Shown: one piece after another, positions 1-8,268 of the stretch
Position numbering within the stretch: the stretch's first letter is position 1
Layout of the letters: every line of letters begins with the position of its first letter
Assembly: GCF_034424315.1 (NCBI RefSeq)
Contig: NZ_CP139972.1
Coordinates: 4,650,001 to 4,714,000 of the forward strand
Source of the DNA: Chitinophaga sancti
Lineage (GTDB): Bacteria; Bacteroidota; Bacteroidia; Chitinophagales; Chitinophagaceae
Direction: 5' to 3'
DNA: 64,000 nucleotides
Translations under genes and position numbers: made by a program
The notes under the pieces: model-generated
What the model was told of the DNA's origin: nothing
Database searches by the model: none
Seen by the model: only the letters and a program-made list of their open reading frames with translations

Positions 1-843
1 ATCCAGCGCAGCTTCCATCACAGCCACCGGCGTTTTTAACTCATGCGTCATATTGCTCGTAAATGCAATCCTCGCCTGAGCATATACCTGCTGATGCTTC
101 ATTAACCTAAACACAAAATAAAAAGCTGCCCCGGTTAATAACAACATAAAAAATGAAGACAACAAAAAATACCGCATCCTATAAAACACAAACTCCCGCA
201 ACGAAGGTACCACCAACTGAAAGTTATTATACAAGCGGATATTATAACTAAACTGCTCACTATGATAATCCGCTTCACGCACCTCCGCCGCCGTATGATT
301 ATTCCGGATCGCCCCCGTTTCCCAATCATACTTCATAATAAAGAAATGCACCTTTATCTGGCTCTTCAGCAGCTCCTGTTCTACCAGGCTATCCAACCGG
401 TTATACTCCACAGCATCCATATCCAGCTGCTGCTGCATCGTTTCATCTTCGCCAAAGATTCGTTCTACCTTATGCTTTTTCCGCTCATATTTCTTGTTAG
501 GGATCCTGATACTAATATCCACAATAGAGCTATCGTCCTTTACATTCGATTCAAAACGGCTCGTTACCTTATGCCCTCTCATCCTGCTATACGCCTCCTT
601 AAACTGAATCCACTCCGGCGACTGAAAGAAATCCAGGAAATTCTTATTCTCCTCGTTCCCCGGCAGCATACTCAGGTAATTACTACTACTCACCACACGC
701 GCCACCACCTCATCCAGGTCACGCTTTACCTGCACCTGCTGCGAACTATATAACTGTCGCAGCCACACTACCTGCAACAACACGCTGACGATCATGGCCA
801 CTACCACTAAAGGATATGCATATTTTTTAGAAAACCATTTCAT
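1..843 (-). CDS. Sensor histidine kinase, N-terminal 281 residues (cut by left window edge)
   Basis: The reading frame is open from an ATG at 843 to the window edge with no stop, so only the front of the protein is visible. Seen: a membrane segment at about residues 8-28, a roughly 200-residue charged sensor region outside the membrane, a second membrane segment at about 238-262, and then the start of a HisKA domain with the H-box residues MTHELKTP (phospho-acceptor His at about 267). Family knowledge: this is the layout of a two-component inner-membrane kinase that phosphorylates a response regulator. The catalytic ATPase domain and probably the partner regulator lie left of the window. It is divergent from the outer-membrane protein gene at 953, with a direct-repeat operator-like sequence between them, so the kinase may control that gene. 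The stimulus is unknown. Confidence 0.9.
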   Translation of the reverse strand, partial: MKWFSKKYAYPLVVVAMIVSVLLQVVWLRQLYSSQQVQVKRDLDEVVARVVSSSNYLSMLPGNEENKNFLDFFQSPEWIQFKEAYSRMRGHKVTSRFESNVKDDSSIVDISIRIPNKKYERKKHKVERIFGEDETMQQQLDMDAVEYNRLDSLVEQELLKSQIKVHFFIMKYDWETGAIRNNHTAAEVREADYHSEQFSYNIRLYNNFQLVVPSLREFVFYRMRYFLLSSFFMLLLTGAAFYFVFRLMKHQQVYAQARIAFTSNMTHELKTPVAVMEAALD

Positions 844-892
844 GCTACAAAGATGGGTAGTTTTTTATTGTACAAGTGCCCCGAAAATACGA

Positions 893-919
893 TTTAACCT
901 TATTTAACCTAGTTTAACC
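893..919. promoter_or_regulatory. Three TTTAACC direct repeats at 10-bp spacing (candidate response-regulator operator)
   Basis: TTTAACC occurs at 893, 903 and 913, exactly one helical turn apart, in the 109-bp gap between the divergent histidine kinase and beta-barrel protein genes. OmpR/PhoB-type response regulators typically bind such phased direct repeats. That the partner of the adjacent kinase binds here is inference. Confidence 0.55.
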
Positions 920-940
920 GGCCTTAATATCACATGGAAG

Positions 941-948
941 TATGTTTG
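941..948 (+). promoter_or_regulatory. Bacteroidota -7 box TATGTTTG
   Basis: The sequence matches the TAnnTTTG -7 consensus of the Bacteroidota primary sigma factor and lies 4 bp before the ATG at 953. If used, the mRNA would have an extremely short leader. Confidence 0.4.
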
Positions 949-952
949 CTTT

Positions 953-3295
953 ATGAAAACGATCCACATACTCCTCCTGACATTACTGCCTCTTTTTGCA
1001 GCCGCACAGTCCAACATTACCGGCACTGTTACCGATGCCGAAGGTCATTTGCTCGATGGCGTAACTATTACCCTTAGCCAGCAAAATAAATATATCGCCA
1101 CCGCCATTACCGACCTTGGCCATTTTACCCTCAAAGGCCTGGCCAAAGGGAACTATACCCTCGCCGCCATGTCCATGGGCTATCAATCCTATACCCAAAC
1201 GCTTTCAGTACCCACTGATTCCATCACCATTCTACTGCAACCTGATCATAAACAATTACAAGGCATCACCGTTTCCGCTGCCAAACCAGTGATCGAGCGC
1301 AAAACCGACCGCATTGTCTTCAATGTTGAAAACAGCATCATTGCCAACGGCGGCACCTCCTGGGATGCCCTGAGCAAGGCCCCCGGTGTGACTGTAAACG
1401 CTGATAACTCCATCTCCGCCTACCGCAAAGGCGTGGAAGTATATATGGATGGTAAACCCCTCCACCTCTCCGGCGATGACCTGGTGAGCTACCTGCAGGG
1501 CCTGCCTTCCTCCACGATCACCCGGATCGAAGTGCTCACCAATCCACCCGCCAGTTTCGAAGCACAAGGTGGCTCCGTGATCAACATTGTCACTAAGAAA
1601 GTAAAGAAACAAGGCCTCAACGTAGCACTGAATGCTAACTACATCCAGGGCATCTACGGCTCCTACAATGGTAGCGCTACCTTCAACTACCGACAGGGTA
1701 AAGTGAACATCTACGGCAACTATGGCTATGGCCATAAACACACCTATATGGATAATAAAACCGACATCAATTTCGGTGACTCCTACTGGAGAACCAATGA
1801 TCATAATATACAGACCTCCAACACGCATAACTATCGCCTGGGCCTGGACTACCAGTTGACCGACAACCAGATCCTCGGTGTACTCGTTACCGGTAATAAC
1901 CGCGCTGGCCAAAGTGATGGCGACATCCCTACCCATATCTACAGTGCTGATAAATCTACGATCGACTCTACCTTACAAACCAATTCTACCGATAAAAAAG
2001 GTGGTAGCGGTTATACCTATAATATTAACTACAGCCTGAAAATGGATAGTGGCAAACGTAGCTTAAACCTTGACCTGGATTATGCCCCCTACGAAACCAG
2101 TAGTTATGCACATGTGAACAGCACCTCTTCTTCCGCCAGTGACTACCACATTTACACACCTACTACCCAACACATCAACATCCTCTCCGGAAAGGCTGAC
2201 TATACCTATACCTTAGGTAAATGGAATGTGAGCTCCGGTCTTAAATACAGCAGCATCAAAAGTGATAATAAATTTACCTTCATAGAAGGTGATGTACTGA
2301 TGCCTGATAAAAGCAATCACTTTGAATATACTGAAAATACATCCGCACTATATACCAATCTCTCCGCCACTTTCAATAAACTGACGGTACAAGGCGGTCT
2401 AAGAGCTGAATACACAAATACCCGTGGTTATTCTATCACACTCGATTCGTTGAATAAACGCAGCTACTTCAAACTGTTCCCGACCTTATTCTTACAATAC
2501 AAACTCAATGACAACAACCAGTTACAATTAACATACGGCTATCGCATAGACAGACCTGAATATGCACGGATGAACCCTGCAAGACATTATTCATCTCCTT
2601 ACAATTACTATGTGGGTAACCCCGCACTACAACCAGCCTTTGTACATAACCTGGAACTAGGCTACACTTACAAAGAAAATTATACCATCACGGCGAACTA
2701 TACCTCCATCAATAATATATTCACTAACGTGACAGTGCAGGATAATACTACTAAGAACTACTACATCACCCACCAGAACCTGGGTTTAAGTATGAATGCA
2801 GGCATCCGTATTGCTGCTGCTTTCCACCCAACTAACTGGTGGGATATCAATGCAGAAGCAGGCGGATATTATCAACAGGAAAAATCAGCCTACCTGCAGG
2901 GTCATTACAATCTGAAAATGTTCACGTACGATGCCCGCTTAAATCAAACTTTTACCATCAATAAAAAGCATGGTATCGCGGCTGAAATCACCGCACAGTT
3001 CATTGGCCCTGGCATTCAGAACATCTACCATTATGAAAGTCTGAGTGAAATAGACCTGGGGATGAAAGCAAATGTATTGAAAGGCAAAGGAACGATTCGC
3101 CTCACCGCTAATGATATCTTCAATGCATTCACCTACCGTGTAAATATCAATTACCTCGATCAGCAAAGTTTCTTCTATCATAAAACAGAATCAAGACTGG
3201 CTACACTGAGTTTCTCTTACCGTCTGGGTAAAGATATCAAGGCTGCGAGAAGCAGGAATACCGCTAGTGAAGAAGAAAAACAACGTGCACAGTAA
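953..3295 (+). CDS. TonB-dependent-receptor-like outer-membrane beta-barrel protein
   Basis: 780 residues. Seen: a signal peptide (residues 1-18, cut before Gln), a CarboxypepD_reg-like domain at about 20-100 (GTVTDAEGHLLDGVTITL), a TonB plug-like region at about 115-215 (VYMDGKPLHLSGDD and ITRIEVLTNPPASFEAQGG), then a long aromatic-rich barrel to about 765. The barrel resembles the outer-membrane beta-barrel family common in Bacteroidota rather than classical SusC, and no SusD partner follows. A role in uptake or envelope sensing is inferred; the substrate cannot be told. It is divergent from the histidine kinase, and the repeats at 893-919 suggest two-component control. The last residues are a charged tail (EEEKQRAQ). 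Confidence 0.88.
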   Translation: MKTIHILLLTLLPLFAAAQSNITGTVTDAEGHLLDGVTITLSQQNKYIATAITDLGHFTLKGLAKGNYTLAAMSMGYQSYTQTLSVPTDSITILLQPDHKQLQGITVSAAKPVIERKTDRIVFNVENSIIANGGTSWDALSKAPGVTVNADNSISAYRKGVEVYMDGKPLHLSGDDLVSYLQGLPSSTITRIEVLTNPPASFEAQGGSVINIVTKKVKKQGLNVALNANYIQGIYGSYNGSATFNYRQGKVNIYGNYGYGHKHTYMDNKTDINFGDSYWRTNDHNIQTSNTHNYRLGLDYQLTDNQILGVLVTGNNRAGQSDGDIPTHIYSADKSTIDSTLQTNSTDKKGGSGYTYNINYSLKMDSGKRSLNLDLDYAPYETSSYAHVNSTSSSASDYHIYTPTTQHINILSGKADYTYTLGKWNVSSGLKYSSIKSDNKFTFIEGDVLMPDKSNHFEYTENTSALYTNLSATFNKLTVQGGLRAEYTNTRGYSITLDSLNKRSYFKLFPTLFLQYKLNDNNQLQLTYGYRIDRPEYARMNPARHYSSPYNYYVGNPALQPAFVHNLELGYTYKENYTITANYTSINNIFTNVTVQDNTTKNYYITHQNLGLSMNAGIRIAAAFHPTNWWDINAEAGGYYQQEKSAYLQGHYNLKMFTYDARLNQTFTINKKHGIAAEITAQFIGPGIQNIYHYESLSEIDLGMKANVLKGKGTIRLTANDIFNAFTYRVNINYLDQQSFFYHKTESRLATLSFSYRLGKDIKAARSRNTASEEEKQRAQ

Positions 3296-3325
3296 ACGGA
3301 GCTTTTTAACAGGACTTAAATAAAC

Positions 3326-3396
3326 TGCCCACTTTTTCTCCTTTACCGCTGGCAAATAAGATGACTGCCAGCAACGTACCGGGGGAAAAGTGGGCA
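3326..3396. terminator. Compound hairpin downstream of the beta-barrel gene
   Basis: Outer arms TGCCCACTTTT and AAAAGTGGGCA enclose a second inverted repeat GCTGGCA/TGCCAGC. It starts 31 bp after the stop at 3295. It may terminate transcription, although the nested two-stem form is larger than a plain intrinsic terminator. Confidence 0.5.
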
Positions 3397-3449
3397 TACA
3401 TGATGGAAGAAGAAAGTTCAGTTAAAAATTACTAACTTCCCGTATCAAC

Positions 3450-4193
3450 ATTCACAACTACATACCGTCTCCAGCCCTGCAGCCTTACATAGATGGTTTC
3501 CGCATCATCGAAAGTGAGGCACTGGTTATCAACAGGGTATTACCGGGCATCGTTCCCGTGCTGGCGCTGCGCTTAAAAGGAAGTACTTCGTCAGAGAACG
3601 CATCCCTGCCTGAATTTATGGTTTCAGGATTAAGAAAAACACCCCGCCTGATTCAATACAATGCAGGCACCACCAATCTGCTGATATTATTTAAAGAAGG
3701 AGGGATCAATGCATTTTTTAACATCCCTGCAAACGAGTTGTTCAATGAAAGTATTTCACTGGACCACCTGGCAGAAATCTCTTTCTTAGAAGATCAGTTA
3801 GGCAATGCGCAAGACAATGATCAATGCATAGCCATCGCAGAAAAATTCCTTCTGCAACAATTCAGATCCTCCAGCACTGACCTTTTAATAAAGGAAGCTA
3901 CATCCGCTATCAGGCAGCAGCAGGGCAATCTTTCCATTACCCAACTCGCCTCTTCTCTCTACATCAGCCAGGATGCCTTCGAAAAACGTTTTCGTAAAGT
4001 GATCGGCACTACTCCCAAACAATTTGCGACCCTCGTGCGCATGCAGGCCATCGTAAAAAGCCCCGTTCCAAAGGACCTCACCAACCTTGCCCTGGAAGCT
4101 GGTTATTTCGACCAGGCACATTTCAACAAAGCATTCAAACAATTCACCGGACTCACACCATCCGGGTTCTTCAAGTCGCCCCCTCAGTGGTAA
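3450..4193 (+). CDS. AraC-family transcriptional regulator with unclear start
   Basis: C-terminal AraC double helix-turn-helix at about residues 150-240 (LAEISFLE..., ITQLASSLYISQDAFEKRFR, AGYFDQAHFNKAFKQFTG). The first conventional start is a GTG at 3558. The open frame reaches back to a stop at 3423 and its translation from 3450 (HNYIPSPALQPYIDGFRI) fits the usual N-terminus of AraC proteins with a DUF6597-like sensor domain. No ATG, GTG or TTG lies in that stretch, only ATT at 3450 and CTG at 3477 and 3522. I therefore set the start at 3450 as a rare ATT codon; the alternative is a gene that has lost its start. It is followed after 51 bp by a YCII protein gene, a frequent pairing that suggests local regulation. 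Confidence 0.7.
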   Translation: MHNYIPSPALQPYIDGFRIIESEALVINRVLPGIVPVLALRLKGSTSSENASLPEFMVSGLRKTPRLIQYNAGTTNLLILFKEGGINAFFNIPANELFNESISLDHLAEISFLEDQLGNAQDNDQCIAIAEKFLLQQFRSSSTDLLIKEATSAIRQQQGNLSITQLASSLYISQDAFEKRFRKVIGTTPKQFATLVRMQAIVKSPVPKDLTNLALEAGYFDQAHFNKAFKQFTGLTPSGFFKSPPQW

Positions 4194-4244
4194 ATCAATG
4201 ATTTTTTACAATTTCCCTGCTGCTTAGCAACGCATCTTTGCTTC

Positions 4245-4652
4245 ATGAAACACTTATTCATCGCATTGCTGCTCTTAACAGGTGCAGCCCACGCACAAAC
4301 CAAACAAACCATGAAAGCATTTGTCCTGCTGGTAAAAGTACCTTCCACTTACACAACAGCCTTAGCAAAATCAGTGAACCCCAAATGGGAACAAGCCATT
4401 GCTGACTGGAAAGCCTCCGGCCATTACATCACCAGCTTTGCCTACCCGGGAGAAAGCAGAACTATCAATCAACAGGCAACAAAGGAAAATGAGCGGCAGG
4501 TAAGCAGCATCCTGCTCCGTGCAGAAAATATAGAGGAGGCCACTGAACTGGCGAAAGCCTGTCCTGTATTAGCATACGGAGGTAGTGTAGAAATCAGGGA
4601 ACTTCCGAAAGGCGTACCCCAGATCTTTGAACCAGTAGCCTCCGCTCAATAA
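4245..4652 (+). CDS. Secreted YCII-domain protein
   Basis: 135 residues with a signal peptide (about 1-17, ...AAHAQ) and a YCII-like ferredoxin-fold domain at about 24-120 (MKAFVLLVKVPSTYT, ILLRAENIEEATELAKACPVLAYGGSVEIREL). YCII proteins are small, poorly characterised ring-cleavage-like proteins that bind small ligands; an exported version is a little unusual. It sits between two AraC regulators, both on the same strand. The start ATG is unambiguous because the signal peptide begins there. Function unknown beyond the fold. Confidence 0.8.
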   Translation: MKHLFIALLLLTGAAHAQTKQTMKAFVLLVKVPSTYTTALAKSVNPKWEQAIADWKASGHYITSFAYPGESRTINQQATKENERQVSSILLRAENIEEATELAKACPVLAYGGSVEIRELPKGVPQIFEPVASAQ

Positions 4653-4667
4653 AAGGTTTGATTTTCT

Positions 4668-4675
4668 TAACTTTG
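4668..4675 (+). promoter_or_regulatory. Bacteroidota -7 box TAACTTTG
   Basis: TAnnTTTG match ending 4 bp before the ATG of the AraC gene at 4680, implying a very short mRNA leader if it is used. Confidence 0.4.
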
Positions 4676-4679
4676 CAGA

Positions 4680-5564
4680 ATGGCAACAAGCACTTTTTCC
4701 AGCATACCCACCTGTATTGGGGCAGACTTAAAATCCAAAGGTTTCAAAGTACAGGAGGTATCTGGCATCATTCCGGCTGCTGAAATTCACGCAAGAAGAG
4801 ATTATTTTAAAATAATCATGGTAAGGGGGGATTTCACGCTCAGGTTCGGAGACAAAAGTATAGCAATGGATGGTACCTATCTTTTCTTCGCCAATCCAAA
4901 AGTACAGCATACCATCATCCCCCGTTCCCAGGAGCGCTCCGGCTATGCCTGCGTGTTCACCGAAGATTTTGTCGCCGGCAGGGAACTGACCGAGCTCCTG
5001 CAAAATTCCCCCTTATTCCGCTCTGCAGAATTTCCGGTACTGGCACTCAATGAAGACCAGGTCGGGTTTCTAACAGGGATCTTTAAAAAAATGCTTGCTG
5101 TTTATGACAGTGATTATGAACACAGAGATGACCTCTTCCGCAACTGCATTGAACTCATCATTCACGAAGCCCTCCAGATCCAACCCGTGAACCTGGACCT
5201 GAGAGAACACAATGCAGCAGCCCGCATCACCCGGTCCTTTTTAGAACTCCTGGAAAAACAGTTCCCGATCGACAATCCTGCAGAGCCACTCAAACTACGT
5301 ACTGCACAGCACTTTGCCCAATCACTATCAGTACATACCAATTACCTGAACCGTACAGTCAAAGCAGTCACCGGCAAACCCACCTCCGTACTCATTGCCG
5401 AAAGGATCACTGCCGAAGCCAAAGCCCTGCTTCAGCATACCAACTGGAGCGTAGCGGACATCGCTTATGGCCTGGGCTTTGAATACCCCACTTATTTCAA
5501 TAACTATTTCAAAAGGATCACCGGCACTACCCCAAACGCAATCAGGTTTGAAAATCATAAATAA
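4680..5564 (+). CDS. AraC-family transcriptional regulator
   Basis: 294 residues. The N-terminal half (about 1-180) is a cupin-like sensor region; the C-terminal 100 residues carry two helix-turn-helix motifs (AQSLSVHTNYLNRTVKAVTG, then VADIAYGLGFEYPTYFNNYF followed by KRITGTTPNAIR). This is the standard AraC/XylS DNA-binding unit in which the second motif makes the conserved GF-x5-F contacts. The ligand is unknown. It reads convergently with the GH29 gene at 5917, and a large hairpin lies between the two. Confidence 0.88.
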   Translation: MATSTFSSIPTCIGADLKSKGFKVQEVSGIIPAAEIHARRDYFKIIMVRGDFTLRFGDKSIAMDGTYLFFANPKVQHTIIPRSQERSGYACVFTEDFVAGRELTELLQNSPLFRSAEFPVLALNEDQVGFLTGIFKKMLAVYDSDYEHRDDLFRNCIELIIHEALQIQPVNLDLREHNAAARITRSFLELLEKQFPIDNPAEPLKLRTAQHFAQSLSVHTNYLNRTVKAVTGKPTSVLIAERITAEAKALLQHTNWSVADIAYGLGFEYPTYFNNYFKRITGTTPNAIRFENHK

Positions 5565-5916
5565 GCCTGCTTATATTACTTCGCATGAAATATGCCTAAA
5601 TGAGGGTATCCTGCATTGATAAATAATCCTTAGTCCATTCGGGGCTGACTGAAACGTAAAGTGAAAGCGCTGGGAATTGCGTAAAAGCCATTCCGTCTCC
5701 ATCACCCACCCCGAGAGGGAATACCCTTTTTAGTCGACCCAACATGCAAGGCTTGAGATCTATGACGCTCTCACCCGAAAACTAATGCTACTTTATCACT
5801 AAACCGGTACTTTTATATCACGATAAGTACACCTCAATATCCTTTGGATAATGAAGTGTACTTATCGTGTACTTATGGTGATCTTTTAATGTAGGTATCC
5901 CTTCGAGTTCGGGGGC
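5565..5916. other. 352-bp convergent intergenic region
   Basis: Lies between the 3' ends of the AraC gene (plus) and GH29 (minus). I see no coding sequence. Its one clear structure is the 51-nt hairpin at 5819-5869. Confidence 0.6.
5819..5869. terminator. Long imperfect hairpin, 24-bp arms with 3-nt loop
   Basis: The left arm begins CACGATAAGTACAC and the right arm ends GTGTACTTATCGTG. Pairing continues inward through TATCC/GGATA to a TTT loop, with only two mismatches in 24 bp. It lies between convergent genes. It could be a bidirectional terminator, but it lacks a good T-run, so a repeat element or protein-binding palindrome is possible. Confidence 0.5.
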
Positions 5917-7218
5917 CTAATAGAGTGCTACCAGTTTAATATGCAGCGGCCCCGCATTCCCGGTGATCATTAAGCGCCATTCCTCACCAGCCACCGGGTT
6001 AAAGGTCTGTAAGCGCTTATGCCCTACAGATTCCCCGGTAGCTACCTCCTTCCAGTCATCATGCACCTTTACCTGCAGACTATAAGACAGGATATTCTCT
6101 CCATACTCCAGGTCCTCCATTATCATTAGTTCTCTGACAGCCTTTCCGCTCCTGTTTTTAAGCTCAATAATGGATCTGGTCAAATCACTGCGCTGGGCCA
6201 GGGGAGCTGAAAAACCATGCTTTAAATGGCGGCCAAAGCTATCAAATACCAGGGAGTCTGCTTTGGGTATTAACCCACTTGTATCTACCACCATTCCAAC
6301 CAGCATATTTGTATTGCGGCCCACACTCTTATAATATTTCTCCACCAGTTCTTTTACTGAAAACAGGTCCTTGTCTTCCCCCGCTTTCCACAACCAACCG
6401 CCATTCCAGGCATAGTTTTTACGGATAGGAAAATCAGATTCTCCCGGGCACCAGTATTTACCTTCCGGATCACCATGCAAACCATCTATTTTCACGGCAC
6501 CATCAGAAGCTGTCGTTTCATTTGCCCGGCTCCATTGTGGATAAGCAGCAAAACCATCTTCATTACCGATCCAGCGAATGGTATTTCCGGCTTTTAATGG
6601 GCCCTGGAATAGAATGGCCTGTGGTTGTTTTTCACGGATCATCTTTAATACGTCTGCTTCCAGCCCATCCTGTAAACCGCCATCAAACCAGATTTCGAAC
6701 ATAGGACCGTAGTTACTCCAGATCTCATTTAATTGCGCCAGTACGGCTTTATTATAGGCTTCATCGTGTTGGGTGCCGAGATACGTGTTGGTATTAGTGT
6801 TATAATACAGGCCAGGTTGTAGCCCATACTTCTTACAGGAAGCAATAAATGCCTGCAGAATATCTTGCTGGTAAGGTGTATGGCCTACATTATATGCATG
6901 CACGGCAGAAGGCCAGAGGCAAAAGCCCGTACCATGCTTCACCGTTAGGATGGCATACTTAGCACCTGCAGCTTTTGCAGTCTTTACCCATTGGTCTGTA
7001 TTGAGTTTGGAAGGGTTGAAAACCGATAATGGAGGAAGCGTTTCTTTCTTTTTATAATCAAAGGATGCAGGTGCAAAGATGTTGATATCCAGGTGGATAA
7101 TTACACCTATCTCGGCATCTGCCCATGCTATCTGGTCTTTAGAGGGTAGAACCTGTTGAGCGAAAGATGGCAGCTGGGCAACAATGACGAGTATCAAGAT
7201 AACGGACAACCTCTTCAT
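5917..7218 (-). CDS. GH29 alpha-L-fucosidase
   Basis: 433 residues with a signal peptide (about 1-20, ...SFAQ). The (beta/alpha)8 domain shows GH29 landmarks: KHGTGFCLW at about 94-102, and EIWFDGG at about 175-181, whose Asp179 matches the catalytic nucleophile. A C-terminal beta domain (about 340-433) follows. The acid/base residue is not conserved between GH29 subfamilies and I do not assign it. GH29 enzymes release L-fucose with retention of configuration, probably in the periplasm here. The gene stands alone, not in a SusCD locus. The very similar GH29-like esterase or fucosidase-related groups cannot be fully excluded without alignment. Confidence 0.85.
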   Translation of the reverse strand: MKRLSVILILVIVAQLPSFAQQVLPSKDQIAWADAEIGVIIHLDINIFAPASFDYKKKETLPPLSVFNPSKLNTDQWVKTAKAAGAKYAILTVKHGTGFCLWPSAVHAYNVGHTPYQQDILQAFIASCKKYGLQPGLYYNTNTNTYLGTQHDEAYNKAVLAQLNEIWSNYGPMFEIWFDGGLQDGLEADVLKMIREKQPQAILFQGPLKAGNTIRWIGNEDGFAAYPQWSRANETTASDGAVKIDGLHGDPEGKYWCPGESDFPIRKNYAWNGGWLWKAGEDKDLFSVKELVEKYYKSVGRNTNMLVGMVVDTSGLIPKADSLVFDSFGRHLKHGFSAPLAQRSDLTRSIIELKNRSGKAVRELMIMEDLEYGENILSYSLQVKVHDDWKEVATGESVGHKRLQTFNPVAGEEWRLMITGNAGPLHIKLVALY

Positions 7219-7464
7219 AACGAATTCCTAGTTTCTATAAACTTACCTAATTTTGTTACTTTATCCTATATATTTATGGCTGTTTATTAACCCAATGAGT
7301 TTGTTTTAACCTTTCTTTATTAGGGTAAAAGGAAATATTATCCATATGGAAATTACAAATTATCGGCTGCGCCCTGTTCCACAAAAATTACCATTAAGAA
7401 AATCGGCTACATCCTTCCGCCTATTGGCTACTTTTTGAAAAGCTGCCTGTCTCACCTTTGTACG

Positions 7465-8265
7465 ATGAAAGTTACATTGATCACAGGTGCCTCCGGCGGC
7501 ATCGGCGAAGCCTTCGCCCGGCAACTGGCCAAAGAAGGCCACAATTTATTGTTGATAGCAAGGTCTGTCAATAAACTAAAATCCCTCTGCGGGGAACTCA
7601 GCCAACAATACAAGATCACCGCACACTATCTCCCCATCGACCTCGCACAGCAGGGCAGTGATGCACGCATTGCTGCCGAAGTACGTGATAAAAACCTGGA
7701 GGTAGACTGGCTGATCAATAATGCCGGCATTGGTAGCGGGGGCGATCTGCTGGAATATACCATGGATGAATACCGCAACATGATGCACCTGAATATGGAT
7801 GCCATGGTAGCCCTCACACATCAGTTCCTGCCGGCCATGCGTGCACGAAAAAGCGGTACCATTATCAATGTAGGTTCTATGGCAGGGTTTAATGGCATCC
7901 CTTATATGAATGTATACGCAGCTACCAAAGGATTCGTGATGTACTTTACGGAAGCACTCTGGGAAGAGAATAGGCTGTACAATATTCATGCGATGCTCTT
8001 ATGCCCGGGTGCGACAGCAACAGGTTTCTTTGATGCCGCCAAAATAGGCAGTGAACGCAAAAGCAGTTTCTCCACTAAAAAAATGGAAACACCGGAACAG
8101 GTGGTTGCTGCTGCCATGAAAGGATTGCAAAAGAAATCCATGCTGACCATCAGCGGTTTTCAGAATAAGGTAATGAAAGCGCTGTTGAGGTTCATTCCTG
8201 TAAAAGCAGGCATGAAAATGTATGGAAATATGATGCGGAAAAATCTGAACTTAGAGATAAAGTAA
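7465..8265 (+). CDS. Short-chain dehydrogenase/reductase (SDR)
   Basis: 266 residues from the ATG at 7465; an upstream in-frame TTG at 7435 would add ten residues that do not belong to the fold. Rossmann motif TGASGGIG at residues 7-14, NNAG at 85-88, and the catalytic Ser138, Tyr151 and Lys155 (YAATK), all at the usual classical SDR spacing. NAD(P)H-dependent reduction or oxidation of an unknown substrate is expected. The AraC gene starts 3 bp after the stop, so the two form an operon and the regulator may answer to the same metabolite. Confidence 0.9.
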   Translation: MKVTLITGASGGIGEAFARQLAKEGHNLLLIARSVNKLKSLCGELSQQYKITAHYLPIDLAQQGSDARIAAEVRDKNLEVDWLINNAGIGSGGDLLEYTMDEYRNMMHLNMDAMVALTHQFLPAMRARKSGTIINVGSMAGFNGIPYMNVYAATKGFVMYFTEALWEENRLYNIHAMLLCPGATATGFFDAAKIGSERKSSFSTKKMETPEQVVAAAMKGLQKKSMLTISGFQNKVMKALLRFIPVKAGMKMYGNMMRKNLNLEIK

Positions 8266-8268
8266 GGT

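Noticed and set aside
262..753. Plus-strand ORF of 163 codons
   Set aside because: Antisense to the sensor kinase; composition is low-complexity (Leu/His/Ile) and the minus strand carries a real HisKA protein.
1256..1936. Minus-strand ORF of 226 codons
   Set aside because: Lies inside the beta-barrel protein gene and has no protein-like pattern; shadow of the coding strand.
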